Source: a bacterium (GTDB lineage Bacteria > Bacteroidota > Ignavibacteria > Kapaibacteriales > UBA7675). Taken from it: 64,000 bases of DNA. Where the stretch lies: NCBI GenBank assembly GCA_030430495.1, contig JAUIKM010000021.1:30892-94891 (forward strand). Direction: 5' to 3'. The position numbers and the translations under genes were made by a program. The notes under the pieces were generated by a model. The model saw only the letters and a list, made by a program, of their open reading frames with translations, had not been told where the DNA came from and made no database searches. Shown here piece after piece: positions 37,422 through 46,557 of this stretch (its first letter is position 1; every line of letters begins with the position of its first letter).

Positions 37422-37475
37422 ACAAACAAAATGAAAAAGCAAGCCACGGAGCGGAGCGAGCGGGGCGAAGCAGGT
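37422..37475 (-). repeat. Dispersed ~50-bp repeat, copy B
   Basis: Lies on the minus strand, 99 bp downstream of the minus-strand gene 37575-37925. It agrees closely with copy A over GCTTCGCCCCGCTCGCTC and CGTGGCTTGCTTTTTC. Confidence 0.8.
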
Positions 37476-37574
37476 ATTATTCAGTCGTGAACGAAATAAG
37501 AGGAATTTAGACACAGCGAGCGCCCGGTCGGAGAGACTCCGCCGGACGCCGCAGGCGATGCGTCGTACAACGCG

Positions 37575-37925
37575 CTAGTTAATAGTCCAGCCGGTTACTC
37601 CCGAGTCGCAGAGCTGGTGAGCAACGGACATGCAGGTGTTGTTGGGCGGAATCACAACGCAGTTCGGGAACGTCGGCGGGTTGTAGTTGACGCCGTCAAT
37701 GCGAATAAACACCACCGTTTCAAGTGCGCCGAGAACCGGTGCGTATACGCCGCCCGGAGCAACCATCATTGCGCCGGTCGTGACGCGCAGATTGGTCGTA
37801 TAGTCGATTGTCCAGGTGCAGTTGCCGATGTTGCGCACCGTGTTCTGCGCCAGCGCTTCGTTGCTCGTAAACGCCAGAGCGCACACAACAACGAGCGGCA
37901 GGAATAAACGTTTGAAGAGTTTCAT
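37575..37925 (-). CDS. Small exported cysteine-containing protein
   Basis: A 116-residue protein with AGAGGT six bases before the ATG and a clean signal peptide (LPLVVVCALAFTSNEALAQ). The mature ~90 residues are beta-rich with four cysteines (GNCTW, FPNCVV, NNTCMS, QLCDSG) that could form two disulfides. No family is recognised; it looks like a small secreted or periplasmic binding protein. Confidence 0.7.
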   Translation of the reverse strand: MKLFKRLFLPLVVVCALAFTSNEALAQNTVRNIGNCTWTIDYTTNLRVTTGAMMVAPGGVYAPVLGALETVVFIRIDGVNYNPPTFPNCVVIPPNNTCMSVAHQLCDSGVTGWTIN

Positions 37926-38595
37926 GAAATACCTCTACATCTGAATGGTTAAGTGGTTTTGGCAGTGATCTGATGTTGTAGTCGGACAGCGCAGCGTTCA
38001 TCTGTGTGTTTAAGTAATTGCACGCTCCGCCGCCGCCATTTTTTTGACAGTGAAAACTGGAATACATACAAACGATACCGCATCACTGCGGCGAAACCAG
38101 ATAATGTTTAAGTACTTGTGTACGGGCCGGGACGATACCGACCGGTACCCGGAGAGGCAATGAGGCAGTGAAAACAGACAAGCAATGCAGTAAGTTGCCG
38201 GTTCTGGTTGACAGACGCGAAAAATGTAGCAATAATATTTTCGACATGCAAACTTTTTCAGCTTGCTTTACAAAAAATGTTAAACACCGTGGTAGTGTTC
38301 AACAGGTGCATTTCATGCCGCAGTCCGGCGGGCGTTGCGCCCTTTGGTCTGAGTTGCAAGTGAGGCGATCGGCGATCTGTCCTGCATCCGGTAGTCGTCA
38401 GGCCGGTCCCGGCGGAAACAGTGTGCCGACGGTTATCCGCGCCGATCAAATCAGCTGTCGCCTGCGAGTCTGTTTGTATGCGGCGGATCTGCGGTGCAAC
38501 GGGGATTGCCTGCTCCGAGTATTTTTGCGAAATTGGCGTCGCCGCTGCCTGCGCCTGCGCATACAGGGCCTGTTTCAACGAATGGAATTCAGCCC
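37926..38595. other. Gene-less stretch of 670 bp
   Basis: Open frames exist on both strands but none has a start signal or recognisable family. It must hold the promoter of the TPR kinase that follows. Confidence 0.5.
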
Positions 38596-40572
38596 GTGAG
38601 CAAGTCAACGGACGCACCGTCCAGTACGACAAAATCGGAAGCCTTTGTTCAGGTGGAAGAACTTCTCGCCGAAGCGCGCACGCTGGAAAACTCCGATCGC
38701 GTACGCGCCGACGACCTTGCGCGCCGTGCGGCCGACCTTGCGACGTCGTGTAAGCGCGAGGATCTCTATGCGCGTGCCCTGCTGGTGCGCGGAGCCATCG
38801 CCATCGCCGATGCGTCCTTTGAGCAGGCCGGCGAATATTATGCCGCCGCCCGCGACATTTTTGCGCGGCGCCGCGACGTCGGCGGTCAGGCCGATGCGCT
38901 CGGCGGACTGGGCGTAGCGCATTTTATGCAGGGCGGGTATCGCGAGGCATTTCAGTATTCGCGGCGCAGCCTTGCCGCATGCGAGGAGGTCAAAGATGTG
39001 GGCGGCCAGGCGCGCGAATGCTCGCGCCTGGGAGGCCTGTTTCAACATTTTGGCGATCTGCAGGCCGCGCTCGATCACCAGCTCAAAGCACTTGGGCTGT
39101 TGCGGCCGCTGCAGCGGCCGCGCGACCTGGCTGCCTGCCTCAACAACCTGGCGCTGGTGTACAAAGACCTCGGTCAATACGATACCGCCCTGGGCTACTA
39201 CCGCGAATGCCTCGAACTCTGTGACAGCATCGGCAGCAAAGACGGCAAAGCCCTGGTGCTTGTCAACATCGGTACGATCCACAATCTGCGCCGTGAAAAA
39301 CATCAGGCGCTCGAATATTTTGAACGGGCCGTCGGCCTGGCCCGCGCCATTCGAGATCGCCGCAAGGAAACCATCGCGCTGACGAGCGTCGCCGGCATCC
39401 TGCTCGATCTCGGCGAGGAAGGCAAAGCCTGCGAAACCTACAGAGCGGCCAATGTCATTGCGCGTGAAATCAAACTTGGACGCAGCGTGGCGATCACGCT
39501 CATCGGCCTGGGGCGCTCCTTCAGCAGCCTGGGCCGCTTTGATGAAGCGGCGGCCTGCTTGAATGAAGCCGCCGAATACACGGAACAATCCGATATCCTC
39601 CACCTCAAGTCCGACCTCTACGATGCGCTGACGAGGCTCTGCGAACAACGAGGCGACTACAAGACCGCCCTCGAGCACAGCCGGCGCCGGCGTGAGATAG
39701 ACTACCAGATGATTAATCAGCGCACCGATGAGCGGCTCAATAACCTGCGCATTCTGCACGAGACCGAACAGGCACGCAATCAGGCCGAGATTCGCCGTCT
39801 TGAAAACGTTGAACTGGCTGCCGCCAACGAGCGCCTGGAAGAACTTATTCGCAACAAAAACGAATTCCTCGGCGTGGCCGCGCACGATCTGCGCAACCCG
39901 CTCTCAAATATCCAGGGCCTGGCGCGCCTGATTACCACGCAGGCCGATCGCCTCTCCCCCGCGGAAACGCGCGACCTGGCCGACGACATCCGCACCAGCT
40001 CACAGCGCATGTTGACGCTTGTGGCCGATCTGCTCGACATCAATCGCATCGATCAGGGGCGCTTGAACATCAAGCCGATGCAGTTCGATCTGGCGCACAC
40101 GGCCAAACGCTACCTGTCGGTGTACAGCAGTCCGGCACAGGCAAAAAATATCCGTTTGCAATATCAGGGACCGGACGACGACGTGCTGGCCTGGGCCGAC
40201 CGCGACGTCATGGTGCAGGTGCTCGACAACCTCGTCTCCAACGCTGTAAAATTTTCGCCGGTCGATACAACCGTTACGGTGGTGACTACGACCAACATGT
40301 CGGCGTTTCCTCCACGCGCCCGTCTGGAGGTCCGCGATCAGGGACCCGGCCTGACCGTTGACGACATGGCGCAGCTCTTCGGCAAATTTGCGCGCCTCTC
40401 CGCCCAGCCGACCGGCGGCGAGCCTTCAACGGGTCTGGGTTTGTCCATTGTCAAACAGCTTGTCGAGGCCATGCACGGCGCCGTGTGGTGTGAGAGTACA
40501 CATGGCCGCGGCGCGACCTTTATCGTGGAGCTGCCGGTTAAGTCGGTGGCCGATCCTGCTTCAGAGGATTGA
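38596..40572 (+). CDS. Cytoplasmic TPR histidine kinase, first of a pair
   Basis: A 658-residue protein without membrane helices. GTG 38596 is chosen because GGAATTC lies nine bases upstream exactly as in the paralogue at 40806; longer frames add low-complexity residues. Residues ~20-390 are TPR-like helices (GDLQAALDHQLKALGLL, LNNLALVYKDLGQYDTALGYY). A coiled coil (ETEQARNQAEIRRLENVELAAANERL) leads to the phospho-His in AAHDLRNPLSN near 431, N box NLVSNAVKFSP, G1 DQGPGL and G2 GLGLSIV. It senses through its TPR domain or bound protein, like Rap/NprR-type input fused to a kinase. No response regulator lies nearby. Confidence 0.9.
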   Translation: MSKSTDAPSSTTKSEAFVQVEELLAEARTLENSDRVRADDLARRAADLATSCKREDLYARALLVRGAIAIADASFEQAGEYYAAARDIFARRRDVGGQADALGGLGVAHFMQGGYREAFQYSRRSLAACEEVKDVGGQARECSRLGGLFQHFGDLQAALDHQLKALGLLRPLQRPRDLAACLNNLALVYKDLGQYDTALGYYRECLELCDSIGSKDGKALVLVNIGTIHNLRREKHQALEYFERAVGLARAIRDRRKETIALTSVAGILLDLGEEGKACETYRAANVIAREIKLGRSVAITLIGLGRSFSSLGRFDEAAACLNEAAEYTEQSDILHLKSDLYDALTRLCEQRGDYKTALEHSRRRREIDYQMINQRTDERLNNLRILHETEQARNQAEIRRLENVELAAANERLEELIRNKNEFLGVAAHDLRNPLSNIQGLARLITTQADRLSPAETRDLADDIRTSSQRMLTLVADLLDINRIDQGRLNIKPMQFDLAHTAKRYLSVYSSPAQAKNIRLQYQGPDDDVLAWADRDVMVQVLDNLVSNAVKFSPVDTTVTVVTTTNMSAFPPRARLEVRDQGPGLTVDDMAQLFGKFARLSAQPTGGEPSTGLGLSIVKQLVEAMHGAVWCESTHGRGATFIVELPVKSVADPASED

Positions 40573-40601
40573 TATAATTGCTCTCTTTCTGGCACTTTAA
40601 G

Positions 40602-40648
40602 CGCTTCGCCCCTGCTGCGCTGTGGCTTGCTTCTTTCTTTTGTTCGTC
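40602..40648 (+). repeat. Dispersed ~50-bp repeat, copy C
   Basis: Starts 29 bp after the stop of the first TPR kinase, the same distance as copy A after its kinase. Core GCTTCGCCCCTGCTGCGCTG then GTGGCTTGCTTC. Confidence 0.75.
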
Positions 40649-40805
40649 CTGCAGTTGACGGTGCGACTGCATTGTGCCGGTCCCTTGGCTTGCACTGACA
40701 GTTGTCGGATTTGATCCGCTCGCCATTTTTTGCCTATTTGAATCAATCGTGCCGGTTCTGAACTCTCGTAGTGTCATTAGTTGCAAGACTTGTGGAATTC
40801 CTCCG

Positions 40806-42773
40806 ATGCCGCAATCTTCTCATCCGTCTTCCCGCAAACCGGCGTTCAAGTCCGAAGCAGATCCGGCTGCCCTGCTTGCGCGCATTGAATCGATGGTGCA
40901 AAGCGACCCGCAGGGAGCCGGTCGACTGGCTCAGGGTTTTCTGGAAAGCCGTACTCTCTCCCGTTTTCAGCGGGCCGAAGCACTGCGCCACCTGGCCATG
41001 ATTTCATCCCAGGCCTCGGACTACGACGAAGCCGGCCGCTTGTACAATGAGGCACTGGATCTCTACGATCCGGGAAAACATCAGGCATCGATGGCCCAGG
41101 TCCTGGGCGAACTGGGAATGATCGAGTTTATCCACAGTCGTTATCTGGCGGCGCTGGACTATGCGCGGCGCAGCCTGGCGGCTCATACTGCGGTGAACAA
41201 CAACTACGGGCGGGCGGTCGAGCAGCTGCGGCTCGGAATCATTATGCAGCATCTCGGCGACCTGCCGCGCGCCCTGGAGTATCTGCTGCAATCCTACGAG
41301 TTCCTGCGCCACGACAAAACACCAAAGGCGCTCGGCGGCTGCCTCAACAATCTGGCGCTTGTCTACAAAGACCTCGGTCAATACGATGCGGCGCTCGAAA
41401 ACTTCCGGAAGTGTCTCAAAATCAGCATTGAAGACGGAAATCGCCGCGGCCAGGCGCATGTGTACAGCAACCTGGGCGTGCTCTATCATCTGCTCGGCAA
41501 CGACGATGAGGCGCTCGAATACATCGAGAAGACGCTGGATATTGCCCGTGAAATCGGTGACCTGCGCCAGCAGGCCATCGCCCTGATGAACCACGGCGCC
41601 ATCCTGTTTGAGCGCAGCCGGTTTGAGGCCGCGGTACCCGACTTTGAAGAAAGTCTGCGCATAGCACAACAGATCGAGCTCGGGCACAGCACGGCCGATG
41701 CACTGATTGGCCTGGCGCGCTGTCACCTTCGGTCCGGTCGTTTTGAGCTCGCAGCAGACTGTATCAAGCGCGCCCGTCCCTTTGTTGAAAGCGCCGGTTT
41801 GTCCGACGTCAAAGCCGTGATGTTCAAGGCCCTGTGTGAACTGAACGAACAGCAGGGCAACTACAAGGATGCCTTGCATTATCACGAGTGTTACCACCAG
41901 GCTGAACGCGACAAGATCCAGCAACTGACCGACGAAAAACTCAGCAACCTGCGCATTCTGCGGGAAACGGAGCAGGCGCGCGACCAGGCTGAGATTCATC
42001 GGCTCGAAAACGTTGAACTTGCGGCCGCCAATGCCCGCCTCGAAAGGCTGATTCGCAGCAAAAATGAGTTCCTGGGTCTGGCCGCTCACGATCTGCACAA
42101 CCCGCTCTCGAACATTCTGGGTCTCTCACGCCTCATATGCGAATCAGAAGATGACATTCCAGCCGACGAACTGCGCTCTCTGGGCGAAAACATCCTGACC
42201 GGCTCGGATCGCATGCTGCGCCTCCTGTCCAATTTACTGGAACTCAATCGGATCGATCAGGGTCATCTGGAAGTCCATGCTACGCAGTGTAATCCGTGGC
42301 TTAGCGCAGAAAAAATCCTGATGATGTACCGTCAGCGCGCTTCCGCCAAAAACATTGAACTGCACCTTAAGGGCGACCCCGAAGTTCGCGCCTGGGCCGA
42401 CCATTCCATTCTCGCCACGGTGCTCGACAATCTGGTGTCCAACGCCGTCAAGTTCTCGCCTGCAGGAAGCGACGTTACAGTTAACCTGGGTTTTCACGGA
42501 GATTCACTTGCGCGATGTGCGCGGCTGGAAGTGCGCGACCAGGGACCCGGTTTAACGGCGGAAGACCAGCGACACATTTTCGGAACATTTGCGCGCTTGT
42601 CCGCACAGCCGACCGACGATGAACCTTCGATCGGCCTTGGCCTGGCAATTGTTAAACACCTCGTTGCGGCCATGCACGGCAATGTCTGGTGTGAAAGTGA
42701 GCACGGCAAGGGCGCGAGTTTCATTGTTGAACTGCCGCTTCAAGCCGAAGACACATTCGAGAAACCTGCCTGA
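40806..42773 (+). CDS. Cytoplasmic TPR histidine kinase, second of a pair
   Basis: A 655-residue paralogue of the preceding kinase with the same order: TPR helices (~30-390; LNNLALVYKDLGQYDAALENF), coiled coil, phospho-His in AAHDLHNPLSN near 427, N box NLVSNAVKFSP, G1 DQGPGL, G2 GLGLAIV. ATG 40806 follows GGAATTC by nine bases. The two kinases are similar along their whole length, most in the coiled coil and catalytic parts and least in the N-terminal 30 residues, so they came from a tandem duplication and may sense different partners (inference). Confidence 0.9.
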   Translation: MPQSSHPSSRKPAFKSEADPAALLARIESMVQSDPQGAGRLAQGFLESRTLSRFQRAEALRHLAMISSQASDYDEAGRLYNEALDLYDPGKHQASMAQVLGELGMIEFIHSRYLAALDYARRSLAAHTAVNNNYGRAVEQLRLGIIMQHLGDLPRALEYLLQSYEFLRHDKTPKALGGCLNNLALVYKDLGQYDAALENFRKCLKISIEDGNRRGQAHVYSNLGVLYHLLGNDDEALEYIEKTLDIAREIGDLRQQAIALMNHGAILFERSRFEAAVPDFEESLRIAQQIELGHSTADALIGLARCHLRSGRFELAADCIKRARPFVESAGLSDVKAVMFKALCELNEQQGNYKDALHYHECYHQAERDKIQQLTDEKLSNLRILRETEQARDQAEIHRLENVELAAANARLERLIRSKNEFLGLAAHDLHNPLSNILGLSRLICESEDDIPADELRSLGENILTGSDRMLRLLSNLLELNRIDQGHLEVHATQCNPWLSAEKILMMYRQRASAKNIELHLKGDPEVRAWADHSILATVLDNLVSNAVKFSPAGSDVTVNLGFHGDSLARCARLEVRDQGPGLTAEDQRHIFGTFARLSAQPTDDEPSIGLGLAIVKHLVAAMHGNVWCESEHGKGASFIVELPLQAEDTFEKPA

Positions 42774-42792
42774 TTCTGGCGGTGAATTGTCG

Positions 42793-43236
42793 TCAGACGG
42801 ATTTCTTAAAAGCTCGCATCATTTCAACACCGCCCGCCTTTTTAACAGCCTGCAGGAATTCTGTCGAACGCCGCGGCGGACACTCCAGCACAGCTGTGCA
42901 GTATTCTTCCGGCGGACAGTATCCGTGTGCATCTATGTAATGATGAATGTTATCGGGTGAAACGTAAAACACTCCATCACCCGGGACAAGTAGATACTGT
43001 ATGCCGGGTACTCCGGTGGAAAATCGGCAAAGTTCACAGTCATGTATGCCGGCGAATGCTTCCAACGGTGTCCACGGGTCGGCAAGCAGCTGCCTGAGAT
43101 TGTCCCGGAATTCGACCGTCAAGTCACCTCGGCGTCGGTACGGTTGTCCGCGCTCAAGCCATCCGACGGCAACCAGGTATTTTTGACATGAGGTGCCGAA
43201 ATAATCACAGTGCTCAAGATCAGCATAGTATGCCAA
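42793..43236 (-). CDS. Conserved uncharacterised protein
   Basis: A 147-residue protein that probably starts at TTG 43236 (no ATG fits; no clear Shine-Dalgarno). The pattern YYADLEHCDYF..., VGWLERGQPYRRG, HDCELCRF, and VFYVSPDNIHHYIDAHGYCPPEEY...AVL resembles a widespread small family of unknown function, with Cys and His residues that might bind zinc. It lies 20 bp behind the acetyltransferase gene on the same strand and converges on the TPR kinase. Confidence 0.7.
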   Translation of the reverse strand: MAYYADLEHCDYFGTSCQKYLVAVGWLERGQPYRRRGDLTVEFRDNLRQLLADPWTPLEAFAGIHDCELCRFSTGVPGIQYLLVPGDGVFYVSPDNIHHYIDAHGYCPPEEYCTAVLECPPRRSTEFLQAVKKAGGVEMMRAFKKSV

Positions 43237-43256
43237 AGTGGTATTCAGGGAAAACG

Positions 43257-44123
43257 TCAGGCGCGTGCAGTGAATGGAAAAACCGGGTTGTCAGCCGGGA
43301 AAGCGGCAAGAGTGAAAGCGTGATTGCCATGGAGTTCGCGTTTTTCAACCGCGCCGTTCCAGATCTTGTCTGAGTGAAAATGACAGCAGATTTGCTGCGT
43401 CTCCTCGCGGCCAATATATGGAAGAAGCGACTGCATCGACGGAACATCTTTTGCAACCACGTCAAAAAGTTCCAGGACCGGGCCGCGATGTTTAAAGAGC
43501 ACCAGGCAGTTGAGTTCGGGAATTTCAAATACACAGTCCGGCAGAATGTACAGACAGTGAAACATCAGCAGTCTGGCGTTCAAAACGCCAAGTTTGTCGG
43601 AAACCGCTGTGCGGCTGCGGCCGAATCCAAAAATGCGCTCGCGATCCTCGGTCCGGTTCGGATCGAGGTGTTTAAGTCCAGAGCGGTGTGCGCAGCGCGG
43701 TGCGATGATAAACTCGCGAAACTCGCGCAGCGGAGTGAATCCGCATTGTAGATAAAACGGAACGGCGTCTTCATCGGCAAAGAGAAAGTAACCTGAGCAT
43801 TTGTCTGAGGCCCATTGCAGGCCCTTTTGTGTCAGTTGTCTGTTTAATCCGCGCCGCCGCCACGCCGGATCCGTACCGACGCCGGAAATCTGCACAAGCT
43901 GTGTTTCCCGGCCGTTTACTACAGCGTCCAGCAGATACATACACACACTGGATACTACCCGGCCATCGAGGAAATACGAAAACGGCGTGTAGCGCTCGTC
44001 CCAAAAACCGGCATGTTCCCAGGCAGAAAAATCCAGTCCGTGGATGTCGAGAATAAACGCCTTGAAGGCATTGCGCGCCTCCCGATCGTCCCAGTATTCT
44101 TGTCTGAATTCGAGCGCTTCCAT
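43257..44123 (-). CDS. GNAT-family acetyltransferase
   Basis: A 288-residue protein from ATG 44123 (GGGAAG five bases upstream). Acetyl-CoA-binding features of GNAT enzymes are seen: VQISGVGTDPAWRRRGLNRQLTQ near 80-105, where the R-R-x-G-L loop grips the pyrophosphate, and FLFADEDAVPFYLQCGFTPL near 120. The C-terminal ~150 residues are an extra domain of unknown role (LFKHRGPVLELFDVVA). The acceptor is unknown. Transcribed with the small gene that follows. Confidence 0.85.
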   Translation of the reverse strand: MEALEFRQEYWDDREARNAFKAFILDIHGLDFSAWEHAGFWDERYTPFSYFLDGRVVSSVCMYLLDAVVNGRETQLVQISGVGTDPAWRRRGLNRQLTQKGLQWASDKCSGYFLFADEDAVPFYLQCGFTPLREFREFIIAPRCAHRSGLKHLDPNRTEDRERIFGFGRSRTAVSDKLGVLNARLLMFHCLYILPDCVFEIPELNCLVLFKHRGPVLELFDVVAKDVPSMQSLLPYIGREETQQICCHFHSDKIWNGAVEKRELHGNHAFTLAAFPADNPVFPFTARA

Positions 44124-44326
44124 TGTTACTTCCCACAATTTGAGCCCCTGCCGGCGAGAGTCGGAAAATTGGCGACAAGATATGCAGATAAAAAACGGCA
44201 TCCAGTGGAGTTATTTACCTAAATTGCGTCTGAATAAGTCGGATTGGCAGAACGGAAATGCTTTACATTGTTGACATGTGAGGCCGCCGACGTTCCGCAC
44301 GTTACAGATCACAAATTCAGGGCGTC

Positions 44327-44986
44327 ATGAAATTACAATTCAAAATCGTTATATGCAGTGTTTTTGCGTTGTTCGGTACGGTGGTGCAGGCGCAAAATGT
44401 AGAGAACGTCACTGTTGATCGAAAAGGTCAGTACGCGGATATTGATGTGGATGCCAGCAACGCAGCCGCCAAAGTTCTCATCCAGGGCGATGAAGACGAG
44501 CGCGAAGCGACAATGGCGGCAATGATGAAGGAACCGGACAGCTACAATCCAACCGCGCTCTACATGATGGCGCAGGCCCTTTTTGACATGGATCGCCGTG
44601 AAGAAGCAATTTACTGGTTGCTCATGGGCGAGATTCGCGCCAGGATCGACGCGACCATCTGCGCCGAAAGGAGTGCGCGCCAGGGAGTGTCTGTTTTGCG
44701 TCAGAGCGTCAGCCGCGATCTGATGCTCTACATGATTGAGAATGCGGAAGAATACGTTGCAACGCTGGACCGTGCGATTGCCTACATTCGCGAACACGAC
44801 GCCGAATATGACCGGCGCTGGATCAACCTGCACGGCATGGGGGTGTTTATCGCCGGCATGTCCGACGACGGAGAAAAACCGTCTGAGACGGCACTCAGCG
44901 CACCGGAGGATACCTGGCCGCAGCTTAAAGCCGAAGCGCTGGACGGCTATCGCGATGGGTACATGAAAATGGTGGATAAAGACTGA
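44327..44986 (+). CDS. Exported helical protein of unknown function
   Basis: A 219-residue protein with a signal peptide (KIVICSVFALFGTVVQAQ). The mature part begins with short beta strands (VTVDRKGQYADIDVDAS) and continues as helix pairs (YMMAQALFDMDRREEAIYWLLMGEIRA) that resemble TPR/Sel1 units. No family name. It stands 189 bp before the ethanolamine operon on the same strand; a link is not shown. Confidence 0.7.
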   Translation: MKLQFKIVICSVFALFGTVVQAQNVENVTVDRKGQYADIDVDASNAAAKVLIQGDEDEREATMAAMMKEPDSYNPTALYMMAQALFDMDRREEAIYWLLMGEIRARIDATICAERSARQGVSVLRQSVSRDLMLYMIENAEEYVATLDRAIAYIREHDAEYDRRWINLHGMGVFIAGMSDDGEKPSETALSAPEDTWPQLKAEALDGYRDGYMKMVDKD

Positions 44987-45175
44987 AAGCCGCCGGTTTT
45001 ACTTTGAACTTTGGACCCACTGACAAACAAAAACATCATGAGGGAATGACCGCAGGTCAAAGCCCGCTCTGGGAGGTGCCGCGCCGCCTTTCGCCAAAAA
45101 ATGCGATTTTGGGCTAACAGGCAGTTAAGATAACCCTGACATGGCCCGTGCGCCATACACAGAGCGGGAGATATT

Positions 45176-46552
45176 GTGAGCGATAGGCTGACCGGGTCGG
45201 ACACGCCCGCCGGCACAGAGGCGGGACTGCAGCGCAAGCTGGGGCCACTGATGCTGTGGGGACTGGGCGTAGGGTATGTAATTTCAGGCATGTATTTCGG
45301 CTGGAACCTCGGCCTGCCCGAAGGCGGTACGCTGGGCCTGGCTGTAGCGACGCTGTTCATCATCCTGATGTATGGCGCTTTTACCTTCAGTTATACCGAG
45401 CTGGCCTGTGCGATTCCACGCGCGGGCGGAGCGTTTGAATATGCGCGGCGCGCCTTCGGCAAGGATCTGGGATTTCTGGCCGGCATGGCGCAGGCCGTCG
45501 AGTTTATCTTTGCGCCACCCGCAATCGCCATGGCCATCGGCGCGTATTTTGATCTGTTTCTGCCGGGCGGCAGCAGCCTGACTATAGCCCTGGTGGCCTA
45601 TCTGATTTTTACCGGATTGAACATCTACGGCGTCAAGGCGGCGGCGCGCTTTGAACTGATTATCACCATTATTGCCGTATTTGAGTTGCTGCTGTTCGCC
45701 GGCGTGGCTTTTACCGATTTTGAAGTCTCCAATCTGTCGCTCAACGCCCTGCCGCATGGCTGGGGCGGCGCTTTTGCCGCCATTCCCTTTGCCATCTGGT
45801 TTTTCCTGGCCATCGAAGGCGTGGCCAACGTCGCCGAGGAAACGGTCAACCCACAGCGCAACATTGTGATCGGTTTTGGCTCAGCGATCGTTACGCTGGT
45901 CATCCTGTGCATTTTGACTTTTGCAAGCTCGGTCGGCGTGGCCGGCTGGGAAGCGATTGTGTATCCTCCGGGTGAAACGGCCATGTCGGACTCGCCGCTG
46001 CCGCTGGCTTTGAGCCATGTAGTCGGCAATGATCACTTGCTGTTTCACATGCTCGTGGGCATCGGGTTGTTTGGCCTGGTGGCGTCATTCCACGGCATCA
46101 TCCTGGCGGCGGGGCGCGCGGTGTTTGAAATGGGGCGTCAGCACTACGTGCATCCCTTTGTCGGCAAAGTGTCGGCGCGCACCGGCACACCGGTCAACGC
46201 ATTGGTGATTAATATGATCATCGGAATCGTGGCGATTTTTACCGGTCGGACGGCCGAAATCATCACTATTGCCGTTTTCGGCGCGCTGACGCTCTACGTC
46301 GTTTCGATGTTCGCTCTGTTTAAGTTGCGGCGCACGCAGCCGAATCTGGAACGACCTTTTCGCGTACCGCTCTACCCGTTTGTACCGGCCCTGGCGCTGG
46401 TGATCTCAATTGTCGCGCTGGCGGCGGTCACCTGGTTCAACCCTTTGCTCGCCGGCATCTACGCGCTTCTTCTACTGCTGGCCTGGACCTGGTTCAAATT
46501 GTTTCACGAAAAATCCACCGCAGCGCACAAGAGTGCGCTGCAGGCTGATTAA
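45176..46552 (+). CDS. eat: Ethanolamine permease (APC family)
   Basis: A 458-residue inner-membrane carrier with about twelve helices, starting at GTG 45176 with GGGAG six bases upstream. MLWGLGVGYVISGMYFGWNLGL near residue 25, FTFSYTELACAIPRAGGAFEYARRAFGK and GVANVAEETVNPQRNI are typical of the ethanolamine permease group of amino-acid/polyamine transporters. It imports ethanolamine for the lyase encoded immediately downstream (6-bp gap to EutB). The first gene of a three-gene catabolic operon. Confidence 0.93.
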   Translation: MSDRLTGSDTPAGTEAGLQRKLGPLMLWGLGVGYVISGMYFGWNLGLPEGGTLGLAVATLFIILMYGAFTFSYTELACAIPRAGGAFEYARRAFGKDLGFLAGMAQAVEFIFAPPAIAMAIGAYFDLFLPGGSSLTIALVAYLIFTGLNIYGVKAAARFELIITIIAVFELLLFAGVAFTDFEVSNLSLNALPHGWGGAFAAIPFAIWFFLAIEGVANVAEETVNPQRNIVIGFGSAIVTLVILCILTFASSVGVAGWEAIVYPPGETAMSDSPLPLALSHVVGNDHLLFHMLVGIGLFGLVASFHGIILAAGRAVFEMGRQHYVHPFVGKVSARTGTPVNALVINMIIGIVAIFTGRTAEIITIAVFGALTLYVVSMFALFKLRRTQPNLERPFRVPLYPFVPALALVISIVALAAVTWFNPLLAGIYALLLLLAWTWFKLFHEKSTAAHKSALQAD

Positions 46553-46557
46553 ACATC

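Noticed and set aside
38605..39885. 426-codon minus-strand frame opposite the first TPR kinase
   Set aside because: Antisense of a well-supported kinase in G/C-rich DNA; no domain or ribosome site.
41004..42098. 364-codon minus-strand frame opposite the second TPR kinase
   Set aside because: Same reason as the antisense frame of the first kinase; it mirrors the coding strand.
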